Notes under the pieces: generated by a model
What the model saw: the letters and a program-made list of their open reading frames with translations, nothing else
Told to the model about the DNA's origin: nothing
The model's database searches: none
DNA from: Deltaproteobacteria bacterium
GTDB taxonomy: Bacteria > Desulfobacterota > WTBG01 > JAGOGO01
Length of the DNA: 46,619 nt
Assembly (NCBI GenBank): GCA_017996625.1
Contig: JAGOGO010000008.1
Coordinates: forward strand, 1-46,619
Reading direction: 5' to 3'
Shown: in pieces, positions 16,876 to 25,371 of the stretch
Layout: the number at the start of each line of letters is the position of its first letter
Numbering within the stretch: position 1 is the stretch's first letter
Program-made: the position numbers and the translations under genes

Positions 16876-17247
16876 TTAGGGAGCCACAGCATAAGCCAGC
16901 AGGAGTCCGAAAAGAAGGGCAATCCCTGACCAGGCGCGCTGGAAAAGTAATCCTTGACCGGACCACCAGGTAATAACCTGCTGTGAGCGGCCGGCTCCAA
17001 AAAAAGGCGTCACCACACCAGCAAGGATAATGAACAGACCGACGATACGAATGGCTGCGGGAGCGCGCGACTCGGGCGCAGCCAGGAAAAATGCCACGCC
17101 CATGATAATGCGTACCGTCGCAGCAGTCATGAGCCCGTACGGACGTGCGAACCACCGGGCGAACCGAAGGATCACTGCCGGTGAGACCACACCCACGATG
17201 CCGAGAGCAACAAGAACGAGACTAAAAACAAAAGCTAGCGTTTGCAT
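16876..17247 (-). CDS. Small hydrophobic membrane protein, unknown function
   Basis: The start is set at ATG 17247 (MQTLAFVFSLVLVALG), which has GGGAGGA upstream; a longer open frame reaching 17412 runs into repeat-rich DNA and has no such site. The product is 123 residues with about four hydrophobic segments and no charged catalytic motif. It converges with ftsH, 30 bp away. I do not recognise a named family. Confidence 0.65.
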   Translation of the reverse strand: MQTLAFVFSLVLVALGIVGVVSPAVILRFARWFARPYGLMTAATVRIIMGVAFFLAAPESRAPAAIRIVGLFIILAGVVTPFFGAGRSQQVITWWSGQGLLFQRAWSGIALLFGLLLAYAVAP

Positions 17248-17292
17248 AAACACGTCCTCCCTCTTCGTGTGAAAACTAAAGAAAATTTTTAT

Positions 17293-17318
17293 GGGCAGAC
17301 ACGCAGGTCTGCCCCTAC
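17293..17318. repeat. GC-rich hairpin of the GTAGGGGCAG type
   Basis: GGGCAGAC-acgcag-GTCTGCCC followed by CTAC forms an 8-bp stem. A sibling with a different stem sequence but the same ends lies at 42083-42106. Confidence 0.5.
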
Positions 17319-17433
17319 ACCGGCTTCGAAAACGGGGCTGGGGGAGTTCACGTCTCGTACCATATCCCCGGGTTTCGCTTCGCTCTACCCAGGCTTCTAC
17401 AGAACTGATCACTCAACAGTGAACATCTTTGCC

Positions 17434-17461
17434 GGTGAACGGTCAACGGGCAACGGTGAAC
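17434..17461. repeat. Heptamer tandem array (GGTGAAC)
   Basis: Four in-phase 7-mers: GGTGAAC, GGTCAAC, GGGCAAC, GGTGAAC, flanked by looser copies (AGTGAAC). Pyrimidine-rich 7-mers related to those at 31712 follow directly (TTTACTCC...). Confidence 0.65.
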
Positions 17462-17541
17462 AGTTTACTCCTTACCTTTTACTCCTCTTGCTCAGGATAC
17501 TCTCACCCGCTAGACAAAACAATCGGAATCTCCCTAGGATC

Positions 17542-17550
17542 TGCTATAAT
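17542..17550 (+). promoter_or_regulatory. Extended -10 promoter of the YeeE/YedE pair
   Basis: TGCTATAAT is a perfect extended -10 element (TGn plus TATAAT). No good -35 is visible at 16-18 bp. It would start transcription about 65 bp before the ATG at 17623. Confidence 0.55.
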
Positions 17551-17622
17551 GGGTGAGCGGCCGCAGATGAGCGCAGTGAATAGAACAGTGGCGCAGAAGA
17601 GTCAGCCGAGAAAGGAGGTACT

Positions 17623-18165
17623 ATGGCACGACGTATTGTCTGGAGACCGTACATTGCCGGAGCGCTCCTTGGTGTGGTGGCGACCATATCCGTGCTCGTT
17701 ACCACCCAGATCCTGGACAAGCCTCAGTACCTGGGCGCTTCCACAACCTTTGTCCGGGCAGCGGGGATGATCGAGCGTCTTATTGTTCCGAACCACGTTG
17801 CCCAGAATCCCTATTTCACAAAAGAAAAGGTGATAGTGGACTGGCAGTTCATGCTCCTCATCGGTGTTTTCGTCGGAGCATGCCTGGCTTCGCTGGCTGA
17901 CCGAAGTTTCAAGGCCGAATCCACGCCGCCGATCTGGCGTGAGCGTTTCGGCAGTAGGGTGGCAGTACGAGCCGTTGGCGCGTTTTTTGGAGGTATTCTC
18001 GCCATGTTCGGGGCCCGCATGGCTGATGGCTGTCCAAGCGGGCACGGGTTGAGCGGCCTGATGCAGCTGTCGGTGAGCGGCTTCCTCGCCCTGGCTTTGT
18101 TCTTCGCTACCGGCGTGCTGCTCGCCCATCTGATCTATCGAGGCAAGGAGGTGCGGCATGAATGA
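17623..18165 (+). CDS. YeeE/YedE-type permease, first half
   Basis: This 180-residue integral membrane protein of the YeeE/YedE (DUF395) family carries the family signature with its conserved cysteine in GARMADGCPSGHGLSG near 132-147. Several transmembrane helices flank it, including one at the N-terminus. E. coli YeeE takes up thiosulfate through cysteine relays; here the permease is split into two half-length proteins. A strong AAAGGAGG lies before the ATG. It overlaps the second half by 8 bp, so the two are co-translated. Substrate assignment to thiosulfate or another sulfur species is inference from the family. Confidence 0.85.
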   Translation: MARRIVWRPYIAGALLGVVATISVLVTTQILDKPQYLGASTTFVRAAGMIERLIVPNHVAQNPYFTKEKVIVDWQFMLLIGVFVGACLASLADRSFKAESTPPIWRERFGSRVAVRAVGAFFGGILAMFGARMADGCPSGHGLSGLMQLSVSGFLALALFFATGVLLAHLIYRGKEVRHE

Positions 18166-18685
18166 GCAGTGGCTTGGATTGATAACTGGGATTCTCTTCG
18201 GCGCGCTGCTCCAGCAAGGCAGAGTGCTGCGGTTCGAGAAACAGGTGGGCGCTATGCTTTTGAAGGACATGACCATCCTGAAATTCATGCTTTCGGCAAT
18301 TATCGTGGGTATGATCGGCATCAATCTGCTGGCATCGCTGGGACTGGTTGCGCTCAAGATCAAAGCCACTCAGCTGGGAGCGATCCTGGCCGGCGGTATT
18401 CTTTTCGGTGCCGGCTGGTCCCTGGCCGGGTACTGTCCGGGCACATCGATCGGCGCTGTTGCTGAAGGCCGCTGGCATGCAGTGTGGGCCATCCTCGGCA
18501 TGCTGGCCGGTGCGGCACTCTTTGCCGAGACATACCCATTCCTCAAAGGCAGTCTGCTTGCGTGGGGAAACTTCGGCACAATCACCCTTCCCGGTGTGCT
18601 TGGTATCAGCCCGTGGGCAGTCATTCCCCTTTTGACAGTAGTGTATATACTGATTTTCGTGTGGTTTGAAAAAAAGGGAATGTGA
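18158..18685 (+). CDS. YeeE/YedE-type permease, second half
   Basis: This 175-residue membrane protein has five or so helices and the matching family motif FGAGWSLAGYCPGTSIGA near 85-102, in which the cysteine is conserved. It begins inside the end of the preceding half-permease, with AAGGAGG just upstream of its ATG. The two halves likely form one heterodimeric transporter. Its presence about 4 kb from the Hdr operon supports, but does not prove, a sulfur-compound economy. Confidence 0.85.
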   Translation: MNEQWLGLITGILFGALLQQGRVLRFEKQVGAMLLKDMTILKFMLSAIIVGMIGINLLASLGLVALKIKATQLGAILAGGILFGAGWSLAGYCPGTSIGAVAEGRWHAVWAILGMLAGAALFAETYPFLKGSLLAWGNFGTITLPGVLGISPWAVIPLLTVVYILIFVWFEKKGM

Positions 18686-19142
18686 GTGGGCGAGCGACAC
18701 ATTCATCTGGATGCAAGTCCTGCGAAGGGCATACCACCATGGCGCTCCGAAAGAGCACCAGAACTGCATATTCGTGTATCACGCACGTGATCCTCTGGCC
18801 TTGCTCAATTGGCTCGCAGGACACACGTTCTAAACCATTGTTGTTCGCAATCGTTCTACCGTCGTCAGCCAAGAGGATGATTTGATACAGTCCGACTCAG
18901 TACCCTACGTGTTTACTCTCGCCTAAATACGGCCACGACCTTATTTCACAAAAGACAAGGAGAACCTTATCCTGTGGCCAGGAGTTCGCCGCTTTCTGAA
19001 GGCGAACAGTATCTCCACGCATGATCTAAACTGGAGCTTCCGCTCACTTCGGCCGCGCCTGCGAAGATATGTGATGCAGTGCTGCACCGTGCAGAAACCT
19101 TGTTCAGATGTTTAAATTATTTCGAATCCAAGGAGGAGGCTA
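18686..19142. other. Intergenic region before the TonB receptor gene
   Basis: About 450 bp without a convincing ORF. I searched by eye for cobalamin, TPP, FMN and c-di-GMP riboswitch cores and found none. A good AAGGAGG precedes the receptor start at its right end. Confidence 0.4.
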
Positions 19143-21242
19143 GTGGCGGTTCTGAGCCGGATGCGTACTAGCATTGCCGCAGTGACTTTTTTCCTGCTAA
19201 CCGGCACTGCGACAGGCTCTCTGTCAGCAGCAGACGCAGGAACTAACACGGTAGATACGCCAAAGCCATCTGGTCAACCTCTTATTCTGGAACCGGTAGT
19301 AGTTACCGCTCCTCGAATCCCGACTCCCCTGACCAGTGTCCCGGCTGCTGTGAGTGTCGTCGAGAAAGAGGAGATCCAGCCGGGCCGACCGGCGGTCACC
19401 CTGAACGAATCGCTGGTGAGCGTGCCGGGAGTATTTACTCAGAACCGCTACAACTTTGCCCAGGGCCTGCGCATTGCCATCCGTGGGTTCGGTGCTCGCT
19501 CGGCGTTCGGTGTTCGGGGGATCAGGGTCATTCAGGACGGCATTCCGCTCACGCTCCCGGACGGGCAGACTCAGATTGATGGAATTGACCCTGCCAGTCT
19601 CGAGCGCATCGAAATTATGCGCGGTCCCGCTTCCAGCCTCTACGGAAATTCCTCCGGCGGGGTGGTGAACATCGTTACCGAAGAAGGACCATCCACGCCC
19701 TCCCTGGGAACCAGAACCGTCAATGGGGAGTTCGGCCTCTGGAAGATGACCGCCAAAGGAGGAGGCGAATACGGTAGGATTAATTATTTTGCCGCCCTCT
19801 CGTATCTGGAGGATGACGGGTTTCGTGACCACAGTCGGACCGAGCAAACCACCTTCACTAGCAAGATACGCTACGATCTCGACCAGGCATCCGACCTCAC
19901 GCTGCTGCTCACTATCTTCGATTCGCCGGTCAATGATGATCCGGGAGGTCTGACGGCGGAGCAGGTACACGAAGACCGAGAACAAGCCTCGCCGCTTAGC
20001 CAGGAGTATAAGTCAGGTGAGGACATTTCGCAGACCCGGATCGGCTTGGTCTACCGAAGGTCGTTGACTCCTGGCTGCAACCTTCAGCTGACCGGGTACT
20101 ACGGCCATCGCGACTTAGACAATGCCGTCCCCTTCCGCTTCGTTAATCTGGAGCGGGACTTTTTCGGCAGCGGGGTGCAGTTCAGCAGTGCTGATACTCT
20201 CTGGGCTTGGCCCAGCCTGCTGATGCTGGGCATCGATGGAGAGTATCAGGATGATGACCGGGTCAACTTCGACAACGCTGCGGGCGAGCCTATCGAGCCT
20301 CTGCTGCTCGGCCAGGATGAACGGGTGACCAGCATCGGCCCGTACATTCAGGAAGAAATCACTCCCTGGAAGGACCTGTCCTTTTTTTTCGGCGGCCGGT
20401 ACGACTACGTTCGTTTTTCAGTCGACGATCGATTAACAACTGACAGCGATGATTCGGGTGATCGCACCTTCAACCAGTTTACCAGCCGGTTCGGGGTATT
20501 GTATAATCCGAGCCAGGGCCTGAATGCCTATGCTACTATTTCCCAATCGTTCGAAACTCCCACCACCACCGAGCTCGCCAATCAACCGGACGAAAGCGGC
20601 GGCATTAACCGGGACATCGACCCGCAGCAGGCAATCAACTATGAGGTCGGCGCCAAGGGCGAAATCGGAAGGCGGCTGGTGTATGAGCTTGCGCTGTTTT
20701 ACATCGATCTTTCCGACGAGCTGATCGCCTTCCGGAGCGAAACCGATGAGGTGTTCTACCGGAATGCCGGTGAATCATCCCGAATCGGACTTGAGCTGGC
20801 CACTGATCTGGTGCTTTTTCCGGGACTCACGGCCCGGTGTGCGTATACGTATCTTGACGCCGAGTTCGATGATTATCTGAAAGACGGGCAGGATCTGGCC
20901 GGAAATAGGGTTCCCGGTCTGCCCGAGCACCAGGTCTTTGCCGGGCTCGAGTATCAAAATCCGTGCGGATTTTCTGCTGGCGTTGATCTATTCTGGGTGA
21001 GTGACTTTTATGCTAATGATGAAAATACAGTAGAGAATGATTCCTACACGGTAACCGAAGTGCGGGCCGGCTATGAAGCAGCAATAGGCCGCTGGCTGCT
21101 CTCGCCGTTTTTCGGAATCGACAACCTCTTCGATGAAGAATACAACAGCAATGTGCGCATCAACGCCAACGGCGGCCGCTACTTCGAGCCGGCACCGGGA
21201 CGAAATATCTACGGGGGAATCGGACTGGCGTATAGCTGGTGA
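19143..21242 (+). CDS. TonB-dependent outer-membrane receptor
   Basis: This 699-residue protein starts at a GTG with AAGGAGG upstream. It has a signal peptide (VTFFLLTGTATGSLSAADA). A TonB-box-like VVVTAPRIPT lies near 52-61. A plug domain contains IRGFGARSAFGVRGIRV and MRGPASSLYGNSSGGVVNIV, and a 22-strand-type barrel ends in an aromatic residue (YGGIGLAYSW). The length fits siderophore/FecA-like receptors. There are no neighbouring TonB, ExbBD or ABC genes, so the substrate (iron chelate, cobalamin or other) stays open. It is convergent with the cfa gene. Confidence 0.93.
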   Translation: MAVLSRMRTSIAAVTFFLLTGTATGSLSAADAGTNTVDTPKPSGQPLILEPVVVTAPRIPTPLTSVPAAVSVVEKEEIQPGRPAVTLNESLVSVPGVFTQNRYNFAQGLRIAIRGFGARSAFGVRGIRVIQDGIPLTLPDGQTQIDGIDPASLERIEIMRGPASSLYGNSSGGVVNIVTEEGPSTPSLGTRTVNGEFGLWKMTAKGGGEYGRINYFAALSYLEDDGFRDHSRTEQTTFTSKIRYDLDQASDLTLLLTIFDSPVNDDPGGLTAEQVHEDREQASPLSQEYKSGEDISQTRIGLVYRRSLTPGCNLQLTGYYGHRDLDNAVPFRFVNLERDFFGSGVQFSSADTLWAWPSLLMLGIDGEYQDDDRVNFDNAAGEPIEPLLLGQDERVTSIGPYIQEEITPWKDLSFFFGGRYDYVRFSVDDRLTTDSDDSGDRTFNQFTSRFGVLYNPSQGLNAYATISQSFETPTTTELANQPDESGGINRDIDPQQAINYEVGAKGEIGRRLVYELALFYIDLSDELIAFRSETDEVFYRNAGESSRIGLELATDLVLFPGLTARCAYTYLDAEFDDYLKDGQDLAGNRVPGLPEHQVFAGLEYQNPCGFSAGVDLFWVSDFYANDENTVENDSYTVTEVRAGYEAAIGRWLLSPFFGIDNLFDEEYNSNVRINANGGRYFEPAPGRNIYGGIGLAYSW

Positions 21243-21261
21243 ACGTGGCATCAATCCAAGC

Positions 21262-22449
21262 TTACGGTCGGTAGATGTGTTCGCGCGTAATCGGCGCGTT
21301 ATTGCTCAACCCGTTGCTGAAGAGGATCTGATAGAGTCGGTTATCGCCGTACCTGAATGCTGCTGCACTCGCATGCAGGAAAAGTCTCCACATCCGCACA
21401 AAGGATTCCCCGAACAGCGCTCGCGCTTCCTCTTCATTCCTGTCGAAGTTCTCTGCCCAGAGATCCAGCGTACGGGCGTAATGCAGGCGGAGATTCTCAA
21501 CATCAAGAACCACAAGGCCGACTCTGCTCAGGTGGTGAATGATCTCCGACAGACTGGGAAGATACCCGCCCGGGAAAATGTACTTGTTTATCCAGGGATC
21601 GAGCGGTGTGGCAACGTCCTTGCCGATCGTATGCAGAAGTCCCAATCCGCCTTTCTTCAGGAGCCGGGAGACTTTCTGCATAAAGGTGGGGATGAACTTC
21701 TTTCCGACATGCTCAAACATACCGATGGAAACGATCTTGTCGAATTCTCCACTGAGATCACGATAATCCTGGAATCTGACGCTGATGCGACCCTGAAGGC
21801 CAAGGCTCTTGATCTTCTTATCAGCGTACTGGTATTGATTCTGTGAGATGGTATTTCCCAAGCCTTTGGTTGCGTATTGCTGAGCCGCATAGATAAGCAT
21901 GCCGCCCCATCCGCAACCAAGATCGAGCAGATGGTCGTTCGGGCCGAGCATGAGTTTTCGACTGATATGATCATACTTGTTCATCTGTGCCTGTTCGAGA
22001 GAATCACCGTCGTTCTTGAAATAGGCGCAGGAGTAAGCCATCGCGCTGTCCAGGTAGAGCTTATAGAGTTCGTCTCCCCGGTCATAGTGGCAGGCGATAT
22101 TTCTGGCCGCCTGTTTGGCAGTGTTGCGGCTATTGAGATAGGCGAAAAGGAGCTTGACTTTTTCGTGCAGCGGAACCTCGATCGTGTCGATGTGCGCCGC
22201 TATTCCCAATCGCAGGAGTTCCTGAAGATCCCCTTTTACATTCAAATCGCCGGCCATGTAGGCTTCACCGAAGCCGACGAATCCTCGGGACAGAATTGTA
22301 CCTAAGGCTTTTTCAGAATTCATGCTGACAACGACCCTGGGTTCACGGCCGATAACCAGACTTCCCCCCTCTCTCAGCTCGAAAGCAAACGCCGCGGATG
22401 GGTCAGCCCGGTGGAACAGTTCAGCAACGTTTCGTACCACGCTTTGCAT
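21262..22449 (-). CDS. cfa: Cyclopropane-fatty-acyl-phospholipid synthase
   Basis: This 395-residue protein has the N-terminal lipid-contact domain (about 1-110) and a SAM-dependent methyltransferase domain with motif I LLDLGCGWGG at 174-183. Other family hallmarks are HYDRGDELYKLYLD and MFEHVGKKF. It methylenates unsaturated acyl chains of membrane phospholipids using S-adenosylmethionine, typically under stress or in stationary phase. The ATG follows GGGGGAT. It is close to the usual CFA length (about 380-400). It lies downstream of, and co-directional with, a DUF2254 membrane protein. Confidence 0.95.
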   Translation of the reverse strand: MQSVVRNVAELFHRADPSAAFAFELREGGSLVIGREPRVVVSMNSEKALGTILSRGFVGFGEAYMAGDLNVKGDLQELLRLGIAAHIDTIEVPLHEKVKLLFAYLNSRNTAKQAARNIACHYDRGDELYKLYLDSAMAYSCAYFKNDGDSLEQAQMNKYDHISRKLMLGPNDHLLDLGCGWGGMLIYAAQQYATKGLGNTISQNQYQYADKKIKSLGLQGRISVRFQDYRDLSGEFDKIVSIGMFEHVGKKFIPTFMQKVSRLLKKGGLGLLHTIGKDVATPLDPWINKYIFPGGYLPSLSEIIHHLSRVGLVVLDVENLRLHYARTLDLWAENFDRNEEEARALFGESFVRMWRLFLHASAAAFRYGDNRLYQILFSNGLSNNAPITREHIYRP

Positions 22450-22580
22450 AGTATCCCCCTGGTGCTGGTATCCCGGAACTATATGAGCCTGATAGGCCGA
22501 TATCTGCTACGCTGCCTGATGCCATCCACAGACAAACCGGACCACAGGCTGAGCTTCGGCTAACGAGGAGATCTCGCCAG

Positions 22581-23912
22581 TCAGATTCTGTCTTTACGGC
22601 CGTCTCGCTGCTCCAGTACACGGAGTGCGCCTCGGTAGCGTTTCTCAAAATCCTCTCGATCATGCGAGATCATCATTATCTCGCGACTGCCCTCGTGGAT
22701 TGCTTTAGCCTGCTCCCGCAGCGCACTCCGAAAGGCAACCGGCAGCGAACGCTCCGCCAGTGAAGCAATGCTGTCCAACAGACGGATGCTCACTGCTATA
22801 TTTCCGCGGGAATTCTGCCGCACTTGATCAAAGCTTGCCTCAATAATGCCTTCATAGGTGAGCGGAATAGTAATCACACGTATCCGTTCTTCACTGTCGC
22901 GATGGAGTGATGGTGGAAGTTCACGTTCGCTCAGCAGCACCAGCGCTCCCGTCAAACGATCGATACAGTCCATAGCAGTAAAGGGATCATTAATACCCGG
23001 AGAAAGAGCTCGCAGCGCGATCTGGACAAGCTGTTCAACGGTAAATTCCGGATCCTGAGTGCCGGTGCGCTCATGGTTGTGTGCAAAACATTCCAAAATC
23101 TTATCGCTCAACGAATCATCCGCACTCTCGACCGGAGTCACAAGTGCAAGCGGGGAGCCTGCATCAATGAAATGGCCGCTCCGGCGCAGAAGCCTGATCA
23201 CCACGTCGTGCTTCTGCCCCAGCTTTATCAGTCGGTGCAGATCAATCATCTCGATATAATCATTAAATGGGGAGTAGATAATTCGGGCTGATTCCACCGG
23301 CACCAGGCGCAGATGAGGGTCTTCCTCTCCGGCGCTGTGGTTGTCGTTCTCCTGTCGTTCCGGAAAGGTCTCTCCCAGACTCTTCTTCAGTCGCTTGGCG
23401 GCGTCATCCAGAATACGCGGTGCATGGATAAATTCAGTGACGTGGTGAATGAAATAAATCAAGACCAAAAAGCTGGCAATGCCCAGGCATAATCCAATGA
23501 GCAACGAGACTTGTGGCACTCTCTTTTCCCGGATAAGCGCTAAGGTAATCAGGCAGTATATGAATACCGCAACGAAGGTACCTAACGCCAGCCGAGTACC
23601 GAAATGCGCCATAAAGTTTCTCAGCAGCCGGGGACCAAACTGAGTAGAGGAAATGCTTAAGACCAGTATAGTGATCGAGAACACTACGCCGGCGACACTG
23701 ATGGTTGCCCCGGTGATAGTTGAGAGAAGTTCCCGCGCCGCAGCATCCTCGAAAGGTGAAAGCTGCAGGCCTGGCAAAAACACTGAAAATCCGGTTAGGT
23801 CGGCTACATAGATCCCCAGCGCCAAACCTACTGCGGCTAAGGCCATCAATCCAGGCATGAACAGGAAGCTCACTCGCAGCTGATCCCACAGCTTTATTGC
23901 ACGAGCTTTCAC
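22581..23912 (-). CDS. DUF2254 family membrane protein
   Basis: This 443-residue protein starts at GTG with AAAGGAG upstream (an ATG two bases earlier is followed directly by a stop). Four transmembrane helices lie in the first about 150 residues, including STITGATISVAGVVFSITIL, the most recognisable DUF2254 segment. A large soluble C-terminal domain contains SPGINDPFTAMDCIDRLTGA. The biochemical role of DUF2254 is unknown; proteins of this family occur in many bacteria and are predicted inner-membrane proteins. Confidence 0.9.
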   Translation of the reverse strand: MKARAIKLWDQLRVSFLFMPGLMALAAVGLALGIYVADLTGFSVFLPGLQLSPFEDAAARELLSTITGATISVAGVVFSITILVLSISSTQFGPRLLRNFMAHFGTRLALGTFVAVFIYCLITLALIREKRVPQVSLLIGLCLGIASFLVLIYFIHHVTEFIHAPRILDDAAKRLKKSLGETFPERQENDNHSAGEEDPHLRLVPVESARIIYSPFNDYIEMIDLHRLIKLGQKHDVVIRLLRRSGHFIDAGSPLALVTPVESADDSLSDKILECFAHNHERTGTQDPEFTVEQLVQIALRALSPGINDPFTAMDCIDRLTGALVLLSERELPPSLHRDSEERIRVITIPLTYEGIIEASFDQVRQNSRGNIAVSIRLLDSIASLAERSLPVAFRSALREQAKAIHEGSREIMMISHDREDFEKRYRGALRVLEQRDGRKDRI

Positions 23913-24276
23913 ATGCCGCTCCTTTCAAGCGTCTCTACTGGTGGGAGTAATTCCGTACCCATAATACAGTACACGATCCGCCGAAGATATCGGGGAAAGC
24001 ATGTATTTCCCCCGCGAAACGATAGTAGACCGGCCGGGAAACTCCTGAGGCACATGATGCCGGTCCTTTTTCGATTCGTCTGTACTAAGGCCGAGAGCCT
24101 CGCCCGCACAATTGCTCAGCGTGAGTCGGTATTAAGGATCAACCGATTTCAGGGAATCACAGAATCTTGGACTTCCGGTAGTGAGAATTCCGAACGCTGA
24201 TGCTACAATAGGGCTACTGCGTATGAGATGCAGTTGACAATCGATTCACTGGCATCGAGCGGGGAGGATCTTTCAC
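23913..24276. other. Divergent intergenic region DUF2254 / mscS
   Basis: This 364-bp spacer holds start signals for both flanking genes. On the plus strand TGCTACAAT at 24201-24209 is an extended -10 element about 70 bp before mscS. On the minus strand a TATTAT lies near 23961-23966 without a good -35. No other element was seen. Confidence 0.45.
24201..24209 (+). promoter_or_regulatory. Extended -10 promoter of mscS
   Basis: TGC-TACAAT matches TGn plus 5 of 6 bases of TATAAT; no -35 at the proper distance. Confidence 0.45.
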
Positions 24277-25263
24277 ATGCCTGCGTTCATTGATCTCGTT
24301 GGTCCCAACAGAGCCGTCAGTATTCTTGGCGTCAAGCTGGTGGGATTTACTGCTGAAAACGGCGCCAAGCTGCTGCTTACCTTAGTGGTGATACTTATAT
24401 TCTGGTTGCTTGGCCGGACACTCCGGGCTTTTGCCCGTTCGCTGCTCCGCGGCCGCACTGATGAACGGGCGATGTTCTGGTCCAACCAGGCAATCAGAAT
24501 CACACTCACGGTTCTCTTTGTCATTATATTTGTATCGATCTGGTTCGATGATCCGTCGCGATTAACGACCGCTTTCGGGCTCATCTCTGCTGGTCTTGCT
24601 TTTGCTCTGCAGAAAGTGATTACCTCTATTGCCGGCTATTTCATCATCCTGCGCGGCATGCTTTTCAATGTGGGAGACAGGATCTCTATGGGTGGGGTTC
24701 GGGGTGACGTCATCAGACTTGGATTTACGTATACCACCGTGATGGAGATGGGGCAGCCGCCATCGGTGCAAATGGCGGACCCGGCCATGTGGGTTGAGGC
24801 GCGCCAGTATACCGGCCGCGTGGTCACGATTACCAACGACAAGATTTTCGACACTCCGGTGTACAACTACACCCGGGAATTCCCGTACCTGTGGGAGGAA
24901 ATGCATGTCATGATTCCCTACACTGCTGACCGGAACCGAGCCGAGCAGATCCTCCTGCAGATTGCTGACCGAGAAACCGTGCAGCTTGCTGAGATGGGCA
25001 GTGAAGCGCTCAAGGAGATGGAGCGGAGATATCTGGTCCGGGCATCAGAATTGAGACCGAAAGTGTACTATCGTATCACGGATAACTGGCTGGAACTGAC
25101 GGTTCGCTTCGTAGCCCGAACCTTCAATATCCGGGATTTAAAAGATGCAATGAGTAGAGGCATTGTGGAGCAGTTTGAACAGGCAGGTATTACTATCGCA
25201 TCCGCAACCATCGACGTAGTCGGTATCCCGCGGGTACAGGTTACTCTGGCGGAGGAACAGTAA
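24277..25263 (+). CDS. MscS-family mechanosensitive ion channel
   Basis: This 328-residue protein has three predicted transmembrane helices (about 27-45, 65-90 and 92-125). The pore helix segment LISAGLAFALQKVITSIAGYF is followed by the beta domain start FNVGDRISMGGVRGDVIRLG, typical of MscS. The cytosolic alpha/beta vestibule domain follows, with a modest insertion (VQMADPAMWVEARQYTG). It should open on membrane tension to release solutes during osmotic downshock. The ATG follows GGGGAGGA. It converges with typA, separated by about 108 bp containing a GGTGTCGACACC palindrome. Confidence 0.92.
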   Translation: MPAFIDLVGPNRAVSILGVKLVGFTAENGAKLLLTLVVILIFWLLGRTLRAFARSLLRGRTDERAMFWSNQAIRITLTVLFVIIFVSIWFDDPSRLTTAFGLISAGLAFALQKVITSIAGYFIILRGMLFNVGDRISMGGVRGDVIRLGFTYTTVMEMGQPPSVQMADPAMWVEARQYTGRVVTITNDKIFDTPVYNYTREFPYLWEEMHVMIPYTADRNRAEQILLQIADRETVQLAEMGSEALKEMERRYLVRASELRPKVYYRITDNWLELTVRFVARTFNIRDLKDAMSRGIVEQFEQAGITIASATIDVVGIPRVQVTLAEEQ

Positions 25264-25371
25264 CGATGAGGTATTCACACGAGGTGTCGACACCCCTGCC
25301 TCCGGCCGGGGCAACACCTGCACGCCCTTTGAAGGCATGAGAGTACAGCTTCTGATCAGTCAGATGGCACA

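Noticed and set aside
18686-19142. Riboswitch upstream of the TonB receptor
   Set aside because: No recognisable cobalamin-box or other conserved core was found by eye; a covariance-model search would be needed to settle it.
19224-19985. 253-codon minus frame
   Set aside because: Antisense to the TonB receptor, which has a full domain architecture.
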